Numbered from the stretch's first letter, positions 7,461 to 13,480 are shown. The stretch: 15,100 nt of DNA from QHYU01 sp041493955 (GCA_041493955.1 JBGPZW010000082.1:1-15100); one strand, 5' to 3'. Program-made: numbers and translations. The notes: generated by a model not told the origin, from the letters alone.

Positions 7461-8279
7461 ATGAGCTTCAACCTCAGCGAGTGGCTCAACCTGGCAGTCC
7501 GGTGGATCCACGTGTTTGCGGGAATTCTGTGGATCGGCCAGACGTATCTCTTCACCTGGCTGGATGGCCGACTGACCGCCGAGGAGCAGGCCGCGACCAG
7601 AGGAAATGCCGCCGCGCAGGTGTGGATGGTGCACAGCGGAGGGTTTTATGTCGTGGAGAAGCGGAAGGTCCCGGAACTGCTGCCGGGGAAACTGCACTGG
7701 TTTCGCTGGGAGGCGGCCCTGACCTGGCTCAGCGGCATGGTGCTGCTGGTCATCGTCTATTACATGGGCGGCGTACTCGTGGACGACAGCGTGGCGAGAA
7801 TCGGAGTCGGCACGGGGATCGCCATCGGCATCGGCCTGCTCATCATCACCTGGGTGATCTACGATCAGATGGGGCAATCACCCGTCGGCAAGTCCGAGAG
7901 TCTCTTTGCGGTTGTGTCGTTCCTGCTCATCGTGGGAATCGCCTACGGACTCACCCGCGTGCTGAGCGGCCGCGCAGCCTATATCCACGTCGGCGCTATG
8001 TTCGGCACCTTGATGACGGCCAACGTCTGGATGCGCATCCTGCCGGCGCAGCGCAAGATGGTCGCCGCGCTCAAAGAGGGCAGGAAGCCCGACGCGGCGC
8101 TAGCCGCCCGAGCCAAGTTGCGGTCGAAACACAACACCTACATGGTCGTGCCGGTGGTCTTCATCATGCTCAGCAACCACTTCCCCACCGCCACCTACGG
8201 CAACACGTACAACTGGATCATCCTGGCGGTGCTTGTTCTTGTCGGCTGGGGCGCCGCAAGGATCATTCGGAACGCGTGA
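7461..8279 (+). CDS. puuD: Membrane urate oxidase, PuuD type, without cytochrome c domain
   Basis: The product resembles the N-terminal membrane domain (Urate_ox_N) of PuuD, which oxidises urate to 5-hydroxyisourate and passes electrons to the respiratory chain, not to oxygen as soluble uricase does. The 272 residues show about seven membrane segments, near 8-33, 82-104, 113-137, 145-167, 171-194, 223-241 and 248-268. Family motifs are RWIHVFAGILWIG (H17), VWMVHSGGFY (H58), LHWFRWEAALTWLSG (H79) and KHNTYMVVPVVFIMLSNHFP. The characterised enzyme carries a C-terminal cytochrome c; this protein stops right after the last helix and no CxxCH motif follows, so a separate carrier would be needed. 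It starts 9 bases after uraH. Being the only urate-oxidising candidate in an otherwise complete pathway supports the role. Confidence 0.88.
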   Translation: MSFNLSEWLNLAVRWIHVFAGILWIGQTYLFTWLDGRLTAEEQAATRGNAAAQVWMVHSGGFYVVEKRKVPELLPGKLHWFRWEAALTWLSGMVLLVIVYYMGGVLVDDSVARIGVGTGIAIGIGLLIITWVIYDQMGQSPVGKSESLFAVVSFLLIVGIAYGLTRVLSGRAAYIHVGAMFGTLMTANVWMRILPAQRKMVAALKEGRKPDAALAARAKLRSKHNTYMVVPVVFIMLSNHFPTATYGNTYNWIILAVLVLVGWGAARIIRNA

Positions 8280-8520
8280 AGCCGCGTCGCACGACGCCGC
8301 GATTCTCCTCCATCTGTAGCGGGGAGATACGCGCACCCTCCTTAGCCGGCCGATGAAGAGGGGCAGGCAGGACGTTCGTCGCGCCGTTGGATAGCCAGAT
8401 GCCGATGCCGCCGAGGGCCACTTGCATCATGTGCCTGGCGAAATCGCACGCCGGATGGGTCATGTGCTGGTGCGCCGCGGTGATGTTGCAGCTCGCAGTG
8501 TAGTCAGGAGAGACAGGTCT
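8280..8520 (-). pseudogene. Remnant of a DUF6986 aldolase / malate-synthase-like gene
   Basis: Read on the minus strand from 8520, this stretch encodes about 80 coherent residues with no start region of its own. Segments such as PDYTASCNITAAHQHM, HPACDFARHMMQV, GIWLSNGATNVLP and the later MEENRGVV resemble, from memory, the C-terminal part of the DUF6986 family (annotated as aldolase/citrate lyase/malate synthase-like, or misnamed phosphoenolpyruvate kinase). That family is about 400 residues or more, so most of the N-terminal part is missing and the last several dozen residues are cut off at the puuD end. The remnant is in the same frame as the DinB gene and starts immediately after its TGA stop. 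The link to glyoxylate chemistry would suit an allantoin pathway, but it is an inference. The assignment needs a profile search. Confidence 0.5.
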
Positions 8521-9012
8521 TCACGCCCCGCCCCCCTTCCAGGCGCCGAGGGCGCGCCGGAGCAGAATTAGTTGCCCCAAGTGATAGGAATTGTGGTCCG
8601 CCAACAACATCGCTTCCCGAAGAACAGTCTGACCCTGGCCGTGCGGAATCGGCGCAAATAGGTCGGTGGCTGGATCAGCGACCAGGCCCTGCATCGCGGC
8701 GAGGTCGGCGCGAAACGCCTTGACACTGCGTTCCCAGGCCTTCGTATCGGGCGGGGCATCGCTCGCGGGCCAATAGCCCTCGGGAAATTTCGGTGAGACA
8801 TGCTTCGCGTCGCGGCTGAACTCTACAATGTCCCACTGGGCGATGCGCATGTGCTCGAGCAGCCGCCATGGCGTGAACGGCAGCCCCGGGGCCTTGGCCC
8901 CGCGTAGCCTGGCCGGCAGGCCGGCAACCGCCGCGTCAAAGTCCACATGGGCCTGGCGGCCGCGCAGCAACTTGATCAGATGCCGTCGCAGAATGCTCGT
9001 GTTGTCGCTCAT
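8521..9012 (-). CDS. DinB family protein (putative metal-dependent enzyme)
   Basis: The 163-residue protein has the four-helix DinB/YfiT-like fold signature with a three-histidine metal site: H54 in WRLLEHMRIAQWDI, and H140 and H144 in LADHNSYHLGQL. The ending QLILLRRALGAW is typical of the family, so the C-terminus is natural. DinB-fold proteins include thiol transferases and many of unknown role; no substrate can be assigned here. The ATG at 9012 is preferred because AGGGAG (plus positions 9021-9026) sits 8 bases upstream; longer in-frame readings run into decayed sequence. It lies between two pseudogene remnants, and its stop directly adjoins the downstream one. It points toward the purine operon and converges on puuD. 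Confidence 0.85.
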   Translation of the reverse strand: MSDNTSILRRHLIKLLRGRQAHVDFDAAVAGLPARLRGAKAPGLPFTPWRLLEHMRIAQWDIVEFSRDAKHVSPKFPEGYWPASDAPPDTKAWERSVKAFRADLAAMQGLVADPATDLFAPIPHGQGQTVLREAMLLADHNSYHLGQLILLRRALGAWKGGGA

Positions 9013-9109
9013 CGTGCGGTCTCCCTGGACCTCGCATCTTAGCAAGGCGTGGGCAAGAACGTCTCGGGTCCTGGACCTGCCAGAGAGCCGCTGCCGAGAG
9101 AGGAGTCGC

Positions 9110-9578
9110 TGCGCACCGCGGGAGCGAGCCGAAGATTTCAGCCAGGGCTTCCGAATAGCCCGGGCCGTCGGGCGATTCTGCGCTGTATTCGGCAAATTGA
9201 AGCGAATCCGGTTGCCGGAAGGCATCCAGACGCGAGGCGGTGCTGGAGGTAGCTAGCTGGGCTCGATCCGCGCCAGGCGTTCTTCCTCGGCGCTGAGGGC
9301 GAGCAGGGGGGCGAATCGAGCGCATCAGCCACGACGCGCTCGCCAGAGCCGGCAATGGTTTCCGCCACCTGCCGGACGCGACGTTCGTCCTGCTCACTCA
9401 GTAAAACGGCCGCATGAGAGGACAATGGATGCGCTCACCGAAAGTGGGGCGCACCGCCCGCGCGCGACAAGTCGGCGCAATACGCAGGGCTCAACTCCAC
9501 GTCGGGCCGCAACAGCGCGTGCCAGACGTCGGCGGGTGAGGCAGGCACCGGCGAGGGCGAAGCGCCGGCCCCGCTCAT
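9110..9578 (-). pseudogene. Frameshifted, truncated remnant of a circularly permuted ATP-grasp-like gene
   Basis: An ATG at 9578 shares a base with the TAA of the upstream ATP-grasp gene and opens a frame reading SPADVWHALLRPDVELSPAY to PHF, then a stop. Coherent protein continues only by switching frames: GERIHCPLMRPF, then SEQDERRVRQVAETI, then FAPLLALSAEEERLARIEPS, then YLQHRLAS, then RLDAFRQPDSLQFAEYSAES and GYSEALAEIFGSLP. The joined order resembles, from memory, the N-terminal part of circularly permuted ATP-grasp proteins (RLDAFF...FxEYNAESPAGxGYxDxLxEVFxxLP). At least five frame changes occur in about 350 bases, including a 4-base tandem duplication (AGCTAGCTA, near 9251-9259). The C-terminal half is absent; beyond 9110 no homology is visible before the DinB ribosome binding site. 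This is decay rather than scattered sequencing error, though some indels lie in homopolymers. Confidence 0.6.
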
Positions 9579-10561
9579 TAGGCTCCTGCTCCGGCGGCCT
9601 TGGTCCGGGGGGTGCCGACGAAACCGGTGGCGCCGCCCAAACCCAGCATCTCCTCCCAGCGCGGCCAGGAATCAACCGGGCTGCCGCTCAAGGCGCGGTC
9701 GATCACCAGAAGCGCCATGTTGTCCACCACTTGCTCAAAGTAGAACTCGGTGATGTGGTCGCGCTCGAAGTCGGGCACGGGGTTCATGAAGTCGATTGCA
9801 AAGGGAACGCCATCCTTGATGGCGAACTCGACCGCGTTCATTTCATAACCGAGCGCCAGGTTGAGCGTCTGGGTGTCACGCACCACGCGGGCGCCGAGCT
9901 CCGGGGTCAGGTATTCGTGCTCGACCAGGTAGCGCCGCTCGTGCGGGTCGTAAGCCACTGGCATCACATCCGTTTTGCCGAAGGTGAAGCACTGCACGTA
10001 CTGCTGGAAGTCGATGAATTCCTGCAGCATCATGCAGTAGGGTCCTGTCGCGTCGTACGCGGCCAGCAGCTCTTCGCAGTTGTTCACTTTGTAGACGTGC
10101 TTCCGGCCGCCGGTAAACGGCTTGAGGATGGCGGGCCGCCCGACGAAGTCCAGCAGCGCGTCCCACTCCAGCGGATACTGGAGATTCCGCAGCGATTCCG
10201 AGGTGATATCCACGTCCTGCGGATAGGACTTCTGCGGCAGAAGTACGGTCTTGGGCACGGCGATGCCAAGTTTCTGCGCCACCGCGTAGTTGAAAAACTT
10301 GTCGTCGGCGCTCCACCAGAACGGGTTGTTAATCACGTGGGTGCCCTGCAACACGGCCTGCTTCAGATAGCCGCGGTAGTAGGTCACCTCGTGCGAGATG
10401 CGATCGACGATGACGCGATAGCGCGCCGTTTCGTCCATCGCTGTCCCCCCCAGAACCGCAAGCTCGGCAGTGATGTCCTCGCTCTTTCCGAGTTCATTCA
10501 CCCGCTCGATAAACGCTGGAGGAAAACTGTGTTCGCGCCCGCACAGCAAACCGATTTTCAT
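9578..10561 (-). CDS. ATP-grasp domain carboxylate-amine ligase-like protein, substrate unknown
   Basis: The 327-residue protein reads as a single ATP-grasp enzyme, a fold that joins a carboxylate to an amine or thiol through an acyl-phosphate. After an N-terminal pre-ATP-grasp region opening MKIGLLCGREHSFPPAFIER, the ATP-binding part shows ILKPFTGGRKHVY with K147, the hinge MMLQEFIDF around 177-185, and the metal-binding triad region with E245 (NAVEF) and AIDFMNPVPD (D257, N260). The substrate cannot be read from sequence. The ATG at 10561 has AAGGAG (plus 10571-10576) 9 bases upstream. The same frame stays open far upstream into the decayed ligase gene, but that reading lacks family support. 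Its neighbours on both sides are pseudogene remnants of other ligase-type genes, so it is probably the last intact member of a former cluster. Confidence 0.8.
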   Translation of the reverse strand: MKIGLLCGREHSFPPAFIERVNELGKSEDITAELAVLGGTAMDETARYRVIVDRISHEVTYYRGYLKQAVLQGTHVINNPFWWSADDKFFNYAVAQKLGIAVPKTVLLPQKSYPQDVDITSESLRNLQYPLEWDALLDFVGRPAILKPFTGGRKHVYKVNNCEELLAAYDATGPYCMMLQEFIDFQQYVQCFTFGKTDVMPVAYDPHERRYLVEHEYLTPELGARVVRDTQTLNLALGYEMNAVEFAIKDGVPFAIDFMNPVPDFERDHITEFYFEQVVDNMALLVIDRALSGSPVDSWPRWEEMLGLGGATGFVGTPRTKAAGAGA

Positions 10562-10652
10562 GATCCTTTTCTCCTTGTCTGACCTTGGATCCGGGATCCG
10601 CCCGGGACGTTCTCCCCACTCTCGATTCGCGCCGGCGGCGGTAGAAGCCCTC

Positions 10653-10979
10653 CTACCGACTCCGGCGCGTGATTCTTCCACCAGATGCCGATCCACAGCC
10701 TCGAGGTCGTTGCTCCCCTCGTACACGCGCAACGGCCGCTCGGCGTTCGTGCTCTCCTCCAGCATCCTGCGAAGGGAGTTCGCCGCCGAGCTGCGCGACG
10801 TTCTCGCAGACCCGCGTGCCAATCTCCACGATTGATTGGTGCGGTTCCGGCTTGATCTGCTCGCCCATGCCGGACGAAGTGGCGGCAATCAGTTCGCTGA
10901 CGTGGTATCTGAGGTCGCTGGTGGAAGGATCAACAATCTGAAATTCTTGTTCGACGCCGATGGTGGATCGGTGCGTCAT
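10653..10979 (-). pseudogene. GCS2 / YbdK-type carboxylate-amine ligase with large internal deletion
   Basis: The minus-strand reading from the ATG at 10979 begins STIGVEQEFQIVDPSTSDLR and continues with GEQIKPEPHQSIVEIG, a clear match to the N-terminus of glutamate-cysteine-ligase-like carboxylate-amine ligases (family length about 370 residues). After about 65 residues (TRVCENVAQL) the frame changes and the next coherent block is RPLRVYEGSNDLEAVDRHL plus VEESRAGVG, which resembles the family's extreme C-terminus (ADRQL..Y..TGDLKAVVDHL..ET). About 250 residues of the middle, including most of the catalytic region, are gone. No stop codon remains, so the second frame reads on into the downstream ATP-grasp gene. 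The gene cannot make an active ligase. Confidence 0.75.
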
Positions 10980-11142
10980 TCAGGCCCAGGCCCCTCCAGG
11001 GGTTGGGTTTTGTAATAGTAAAGTCCCCGGTATCATACTGCTAGAAAAGTGAAATTGCACGAATACTTGCAAGGATTCGCCGGAGCCCGGCGTCAAGGGC
11101 TAAGGGGGCGGTGCATTGGCGAGGCGGGCCCGGGGGGCTTAC

Positions 11143-11171
11143 TTGCGCCCGCGAGGCCACAGGCAGATAAT
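11143..11171 (+). promoter_or_regulatory. Candidate sigma-70 promoter of the exported aminotransferase
   Basis: TTGCGC (11143-11148) and GATAAT (11166-11171) are separated by exactly 17 bases, 44 bases before the start codon. The surrounding 10980-11215 stretch has no gene; it separates the divergent ligase remnant from the aminotransferase and also contains a short CCCC/GGGG hairpin at about 10991-11002. Confidence 0.5.
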
Positions 11172-11205
11172 GGCGGCCGCACCGCCCCTTGGAATTCGCA
11201 CCTAC

Positions 11206-11210
11206 GGAGG
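11206..11210 (+). promoter_or_regulatory. Shine-Dalgarno GGAGG fixing the aminotransferase start
   Basis: GGAGG ends 5 bases before the ATG at 11216. This favours 11216 over the in-frame ATG at 11189 and places the twin-arginine motif at residues 7-13, the position expected for a signal peptide. Confidence 0.7.
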
Positions 11211-11215
11211 TAGCT

Positions 11216-12385
11216 ATGAGGTCGAGGGCTCTTTCTCGTCGCGGATTTGCGCGCACACTGGGCGCAGCCGTCGGCGCCGCACTGGTTACGCCTTCCTTTC
11301 TGGAATCTCTGGCCGCCCCGCCGCCTGCGCCTGGGCAGCGCCCCGGGCCCGGCGAAGGTTTCATCCAACTCGACTCCAACGAAAACCCCTACGGGCCGTC
11401 GCCGAAGGCGCTCGAGGCCATGACGCGCTCCCAGGGCGTGGCGTCACGCTACCCCGATAACCTGGAAGAACGCATGCGGAAAGCAGTGGCCAAGCTCCAC
11501 AGCGTCGAGCCAGCCAACGTCGTGCTCGGCTGCGGCTCGAGCGAAATCCTGCGCATGGCGGACATGGCATTTCTGGGGCCGGGGAAAAACGTAGTCGTCG
11601 CGGAACCCACCTTCGAAGCCGTGCTGGCCTTCGCGCGGGTGACACGCGCCGAGCCGGTGAAGGTTCCGCTCACCGCTGACTTCCGCCACGACCTCCCGCG
11701 CATGGCCGCGGCCTGCAGCGAGCGCACCGGCCTGGTGTACGTCTGCAACCCGAACAACCCCACCGCCACGATTGTGACGCGCAACGAACTGCAGGCCTTC
11801 CTGGGGCAAGTGCCCCGTTCGACGACCATCCTCATGGATGAGGCCTACTTCCACTTTGTCGAAAACCCGCGTTACGCCAGCGCGTTTGAGTGGCTCGGCA
11901 AGGTTCCAAACCTGGTGGTAGCGCGCACGTTTTCCAAGGTGTACGGGATGGCCGGGATGCGGCTAGGCTACGCGGTGGGCACCAAAGAGAACATCCGCGC
12001 CATGCGCGAGCACGTCCTGTGGAACAACGCCAACGCCTCGGTTCTGGAGGCGGGGCTGGCGAGCCTTGCCGACACCGCCCATGTGCCGCAGCAACGCAAG
12101 CTTCTCAATGACACGCGCCGCTGGCTGTGCGCGGAGCTCGAGCGCGACGCACGCCGCTACATCCCCTCCGAGGCCAACTTCGTGATGATCGACGTAGGCC
12201 AGGACGTCACGCCCCTGATCGAACAGTTCCGGCAGCACCACATCCTGGTGGGGCGCAGGTTCCCATCCCTGGGTACTTGGCTGCGGGTGTCCATCGGCAC
12301 GCGCCGGGAGACCGAGGCGTTCCTGGCCGCCCTGCGCGAGGTTGTTCCTGCCGATGCCAAGGTGGTGCCTGGCCGGGCCGCCTGA
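11216..12385 (+). CDS. HisC-like PLP aminotransferase with Tat signal peptide
   Basis: The protein is a fold-type I, class I/II aminotransferase most like histidinol-phosphate aminotransferase. It has 389 residues. Residues 1-34 form a twin-arginine signal: SRRGFAR at 7-13, a hydrophobic Ala/Gly-rich segment, and a small-residue cleavage region near 31-34. The mature part opens with LDSNENPYGPSP (52-63), then YPDNLEERMR, the CNPNNPTATIV substrate/PLP segment, a DEAYF motif, and TFSKVYGMAGMRLGY with the Schiff-base lysine K241. The C-terminal VGRRFPSLGTWLRVSIGT arginine motif is present. Cytosolic HisC has no such leader, so an envelope role on an unknown substrate is more likely than histidine synthesis. 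No other his gene is nearby. It has its own promoter and SD and ends just before a strong terminator. Confidence 0.88.
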   Translation: MRSRALSRRGFARTLGAAVGAALVTPSFLESLAAPPPAPGQRPGPGEGFIQLDSNENPYGPSPKALEAMTRSQGVASRYPDNLEERMRKAVAKLHSVEPANVVLGCGSSEILRMADMAFLGPGKNVVVAEPTFEAVLAFARVTRAEPVKVPLTADFRHDLPRMAAACSERTGLVYVCNPNNPTATIVTRNELQAFLGQVPRSTTILMDEAYFHFVENPRYASAFEWLGKVPNLVVARTFSKVYGMAGMRLGYAVGTKENIRAMREHVLWNNANASVLEAGLASLADTAHVPQQRKLLNDTRRWLCAELERDARRYIPSEANFVMIDVGQDVTPLIEQFRQHHILVGRRFPSLGTWLRVSIGTRRETEAFLAALREVVPADAKVVPGRAA

Positions 12386-12407
12386 GTTTCCCGGGGCAAA
12401 AAGAAGA

Positions 12408-12442
12408 GGCCCTTCGACGCGGATTTCCTGCCGCGAAGGGCC
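12408..12442. terminator. Bidirectional intrinsic terminator between convergent genes
   Basis: GGCCCTT (12408-12414) pairs with AAGGGCC (12436-12442), and an inner CGCGG (12418-12422) pairs with CCGCG (12431-12435), leaving a 3-base bulge and an 8-base loop. On the minus strand it is followed by a T-rich run (complement of AAAAAGAAG before 12408). On the plus strand a weaker GTCCTTCT follows. It would end the aminotransferase transcript 22 bases after its stop and stop the zinc-ribbon transcript from the other side. Positions 12443-12584 hold no gene. Confidence 0.75.
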
Positions 12443-12584
12443 GTCCTTCTGTAGCGCCGGAACGTCCTCCGATCAGACGTGGAGAAGAATGTACCCCGGG
12501 GCAGCCCCGACTGCTGGCCTGGAGATGGGCCGCTGCAAGGTTGGAGCCGCGGCCTGGTCCTTCCGGCGCGGCGCGCGGATACGA

Positions 12585-12884
12585 CTAAGCTGGGGAACCC
12601 AGAGACCGCCGCTGTTGAAAACATTCGCGGCAGTAAACGGGCCGGCCCTGCGTCGGCTTGAAAGGAACCGTGGTTTCCTTCCCGCACTGTGAGCAGGTGG
12701 TCTTTGTTTCGGCACGCTGGTAGTTCCCGGAGCCCGGGCCCTGAGTGCGTTTGGATTTGCAGGCCTTACACCGCTTGGGCTCGTTCTTGAAGCCCTTGTC
12801 GGCGAAAAACATCTGTTCGCCGGCGGTGAAGACGAATTCCGCGCCGCATTCCGCACACTTCAGGACCTTATCGTGGTATTCCAT
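12585..12884 (-). CDS. Zinc-ribbon protein with CxxC-x17-CxxC domain
   Basis: The 99-residue protein has two zinc ribbons. The first uses C10/C13 (CAEC) and C39/C42 (CKAC) around a QMFFADKGFKNEPKRCKAC stretch, typical of the small 'probable zinc-ribbon' family. The second uses C64/C67 (CSQC) and C85/C88 (CREC) with exactly 17 residues between the pairs, the defining spacing of the CxxC-x17-CxxC domain. A basic, Gly-rich linker joins them. Function is unknown; nucleic-acid or ribosome association is a guess based on composition and the neighbouring rpsU. GGGAG (plus 12891-12895) lies 6 bases upstream of the ATG. A gap of 146 bases separates it from rpsU on the same strand, so readthrough from rpsU is possible, and no clear promoter of its own was found. 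Confidence 0.85.
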   Translation of the reverse strand: MEYHDKVLKCAECGAEFVFTAGEQMFFADKGFKNEPKRCKACKSKRTQGPGSGNYQRAETKTTCSQCGKETTVPFKPTQGRPVYCRECFQQRRSLGSPA

Positions 12885-13030
12885 TTGCTGCTCCCAAGCT
12901 CCGCGCTGGGGGCGGGGCTGGCAACCTGCTAGTCCAAGTCAGACTGTGCTGGGATTCGCGGAGGACGTCTGCGGGTCCCGCTGGCCGACTGGTCCGAAGC
13001 TGCACTGGAAAACCCAAGAGTCTCTATGGC

Positions 13031-13228
13031 CTAGTCCTGCTCACGACGCTGCTTCTTGCGCAGTCGCTTGCGCGAAAGCGCTTCTTTGGCCCGGCGTTTC
13101 TCTCCGGGTTTCATATAGTAGCTGTGCTTCTTAATTTCCTTGATGATGTCTTCCTGCTGCACCTTTCGCTTGAAACGGCGCAAAGCGTTTTCCAAGGATT
13201 CATTTTCCTGGATAATAACTTCAGCCAC
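13031..13228 (-). CDS. rpsU: 30S ribosomal protein S21
   Basis: S21 is a small basic protein of the 30S subunit, located near the anti-Shine-Dalgarno region of 16S rRNA, and helps initiation. The 65-residue sequence has the family core ENESLENALRRFKRKVQQ, then HSYYMKPGEKRR and a strongly basic tail (KRLRKKQRR). The start is a GTG at 13228: the codon just upstream in frame is TGA, so no longer form exists, and GGTGAG (plus 13235-13240) is placed 6 bases before it. It has its own upstream promoter and a leader of roughly 75 bases. It is divergent from glgC and upstream of the zinc-ribbon gene. Confidence 0.95.
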   Translation of the reverse strand: MAEVIIQENESLENALRRFKRKVQQEDIIKEIKKHSYYMKPGEKRRAKEALSRKRLRKKQRREQD

Positions 13229-13306
13229 TCAGTACTCACCCCCATTCCCTTTTTGGAAGTCCGCCCTGAGCCAGTTTTTTGCCGAGAGGAACACCCAATA
13301 TATCCT

Positions 13307-13335
13307 ATTGTGAGCCACTTCTAGCGAAGCGTCAA
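13307..13335 (-). promoter_or_regulatory. Candidate sigma-70 promoter of rpsU
   Basis: On the minus strand TTGACG (plus 13330-13335) and CACAAT (plus 13307-13312) are separated by 17 bases. A second TTGACT copy lies 11 bases further upstream (plus 13341-13346), forming a direct repeat that could be an alternative -35 or an operator half-site. The interval 13229-13602 between rpsU and glgC otherwise holds only leader and promoter sequence. Confidence 0.55.
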
Positions 13336-13480
13336 CTCGAAGTCAAGTACTCTTTTTGGAATGTGGGAGTTAGCGGCCGTTCCGGGGCTTGGAGTACTAG
13401 ACCCACCTCACCCTGCTCCCCGGAAGAGCGCTGCCCCTCGTGGTGGCGGGAGGGGTGTATGCCCTGTGGTGACTTACTGT

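Noticed and set aside
8263..8463. A 66-codon gene starting at the ATG at 8463
   Set aside because: Coherent sequence extends upstream of that ATG to the DinB stop, so the ATG is an internal methionine of a remnant, not a start.
8280..8520. A detached cytochrome c domain of PuuD downstream on the plus strand
   Set aside because: No CxxCH is present in the plus frames; a CIMC word is not followed by His. The coherent reading is on the minus strand.
9425..10582. Plus-strand open frame of 385 codons
   Set aside because: It is antisense to the ATP-grasp gene, whose motifs and ribosome binding site are clear; the plus reading is Val/His-rich with no recognisable domain.
10991..11002. CCCCTCCAGGGG hairpin as a terminator
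   Set aside because: The stem is only 4-5 pairs with a tiny loop and only a weak T-run; it is too short to call.
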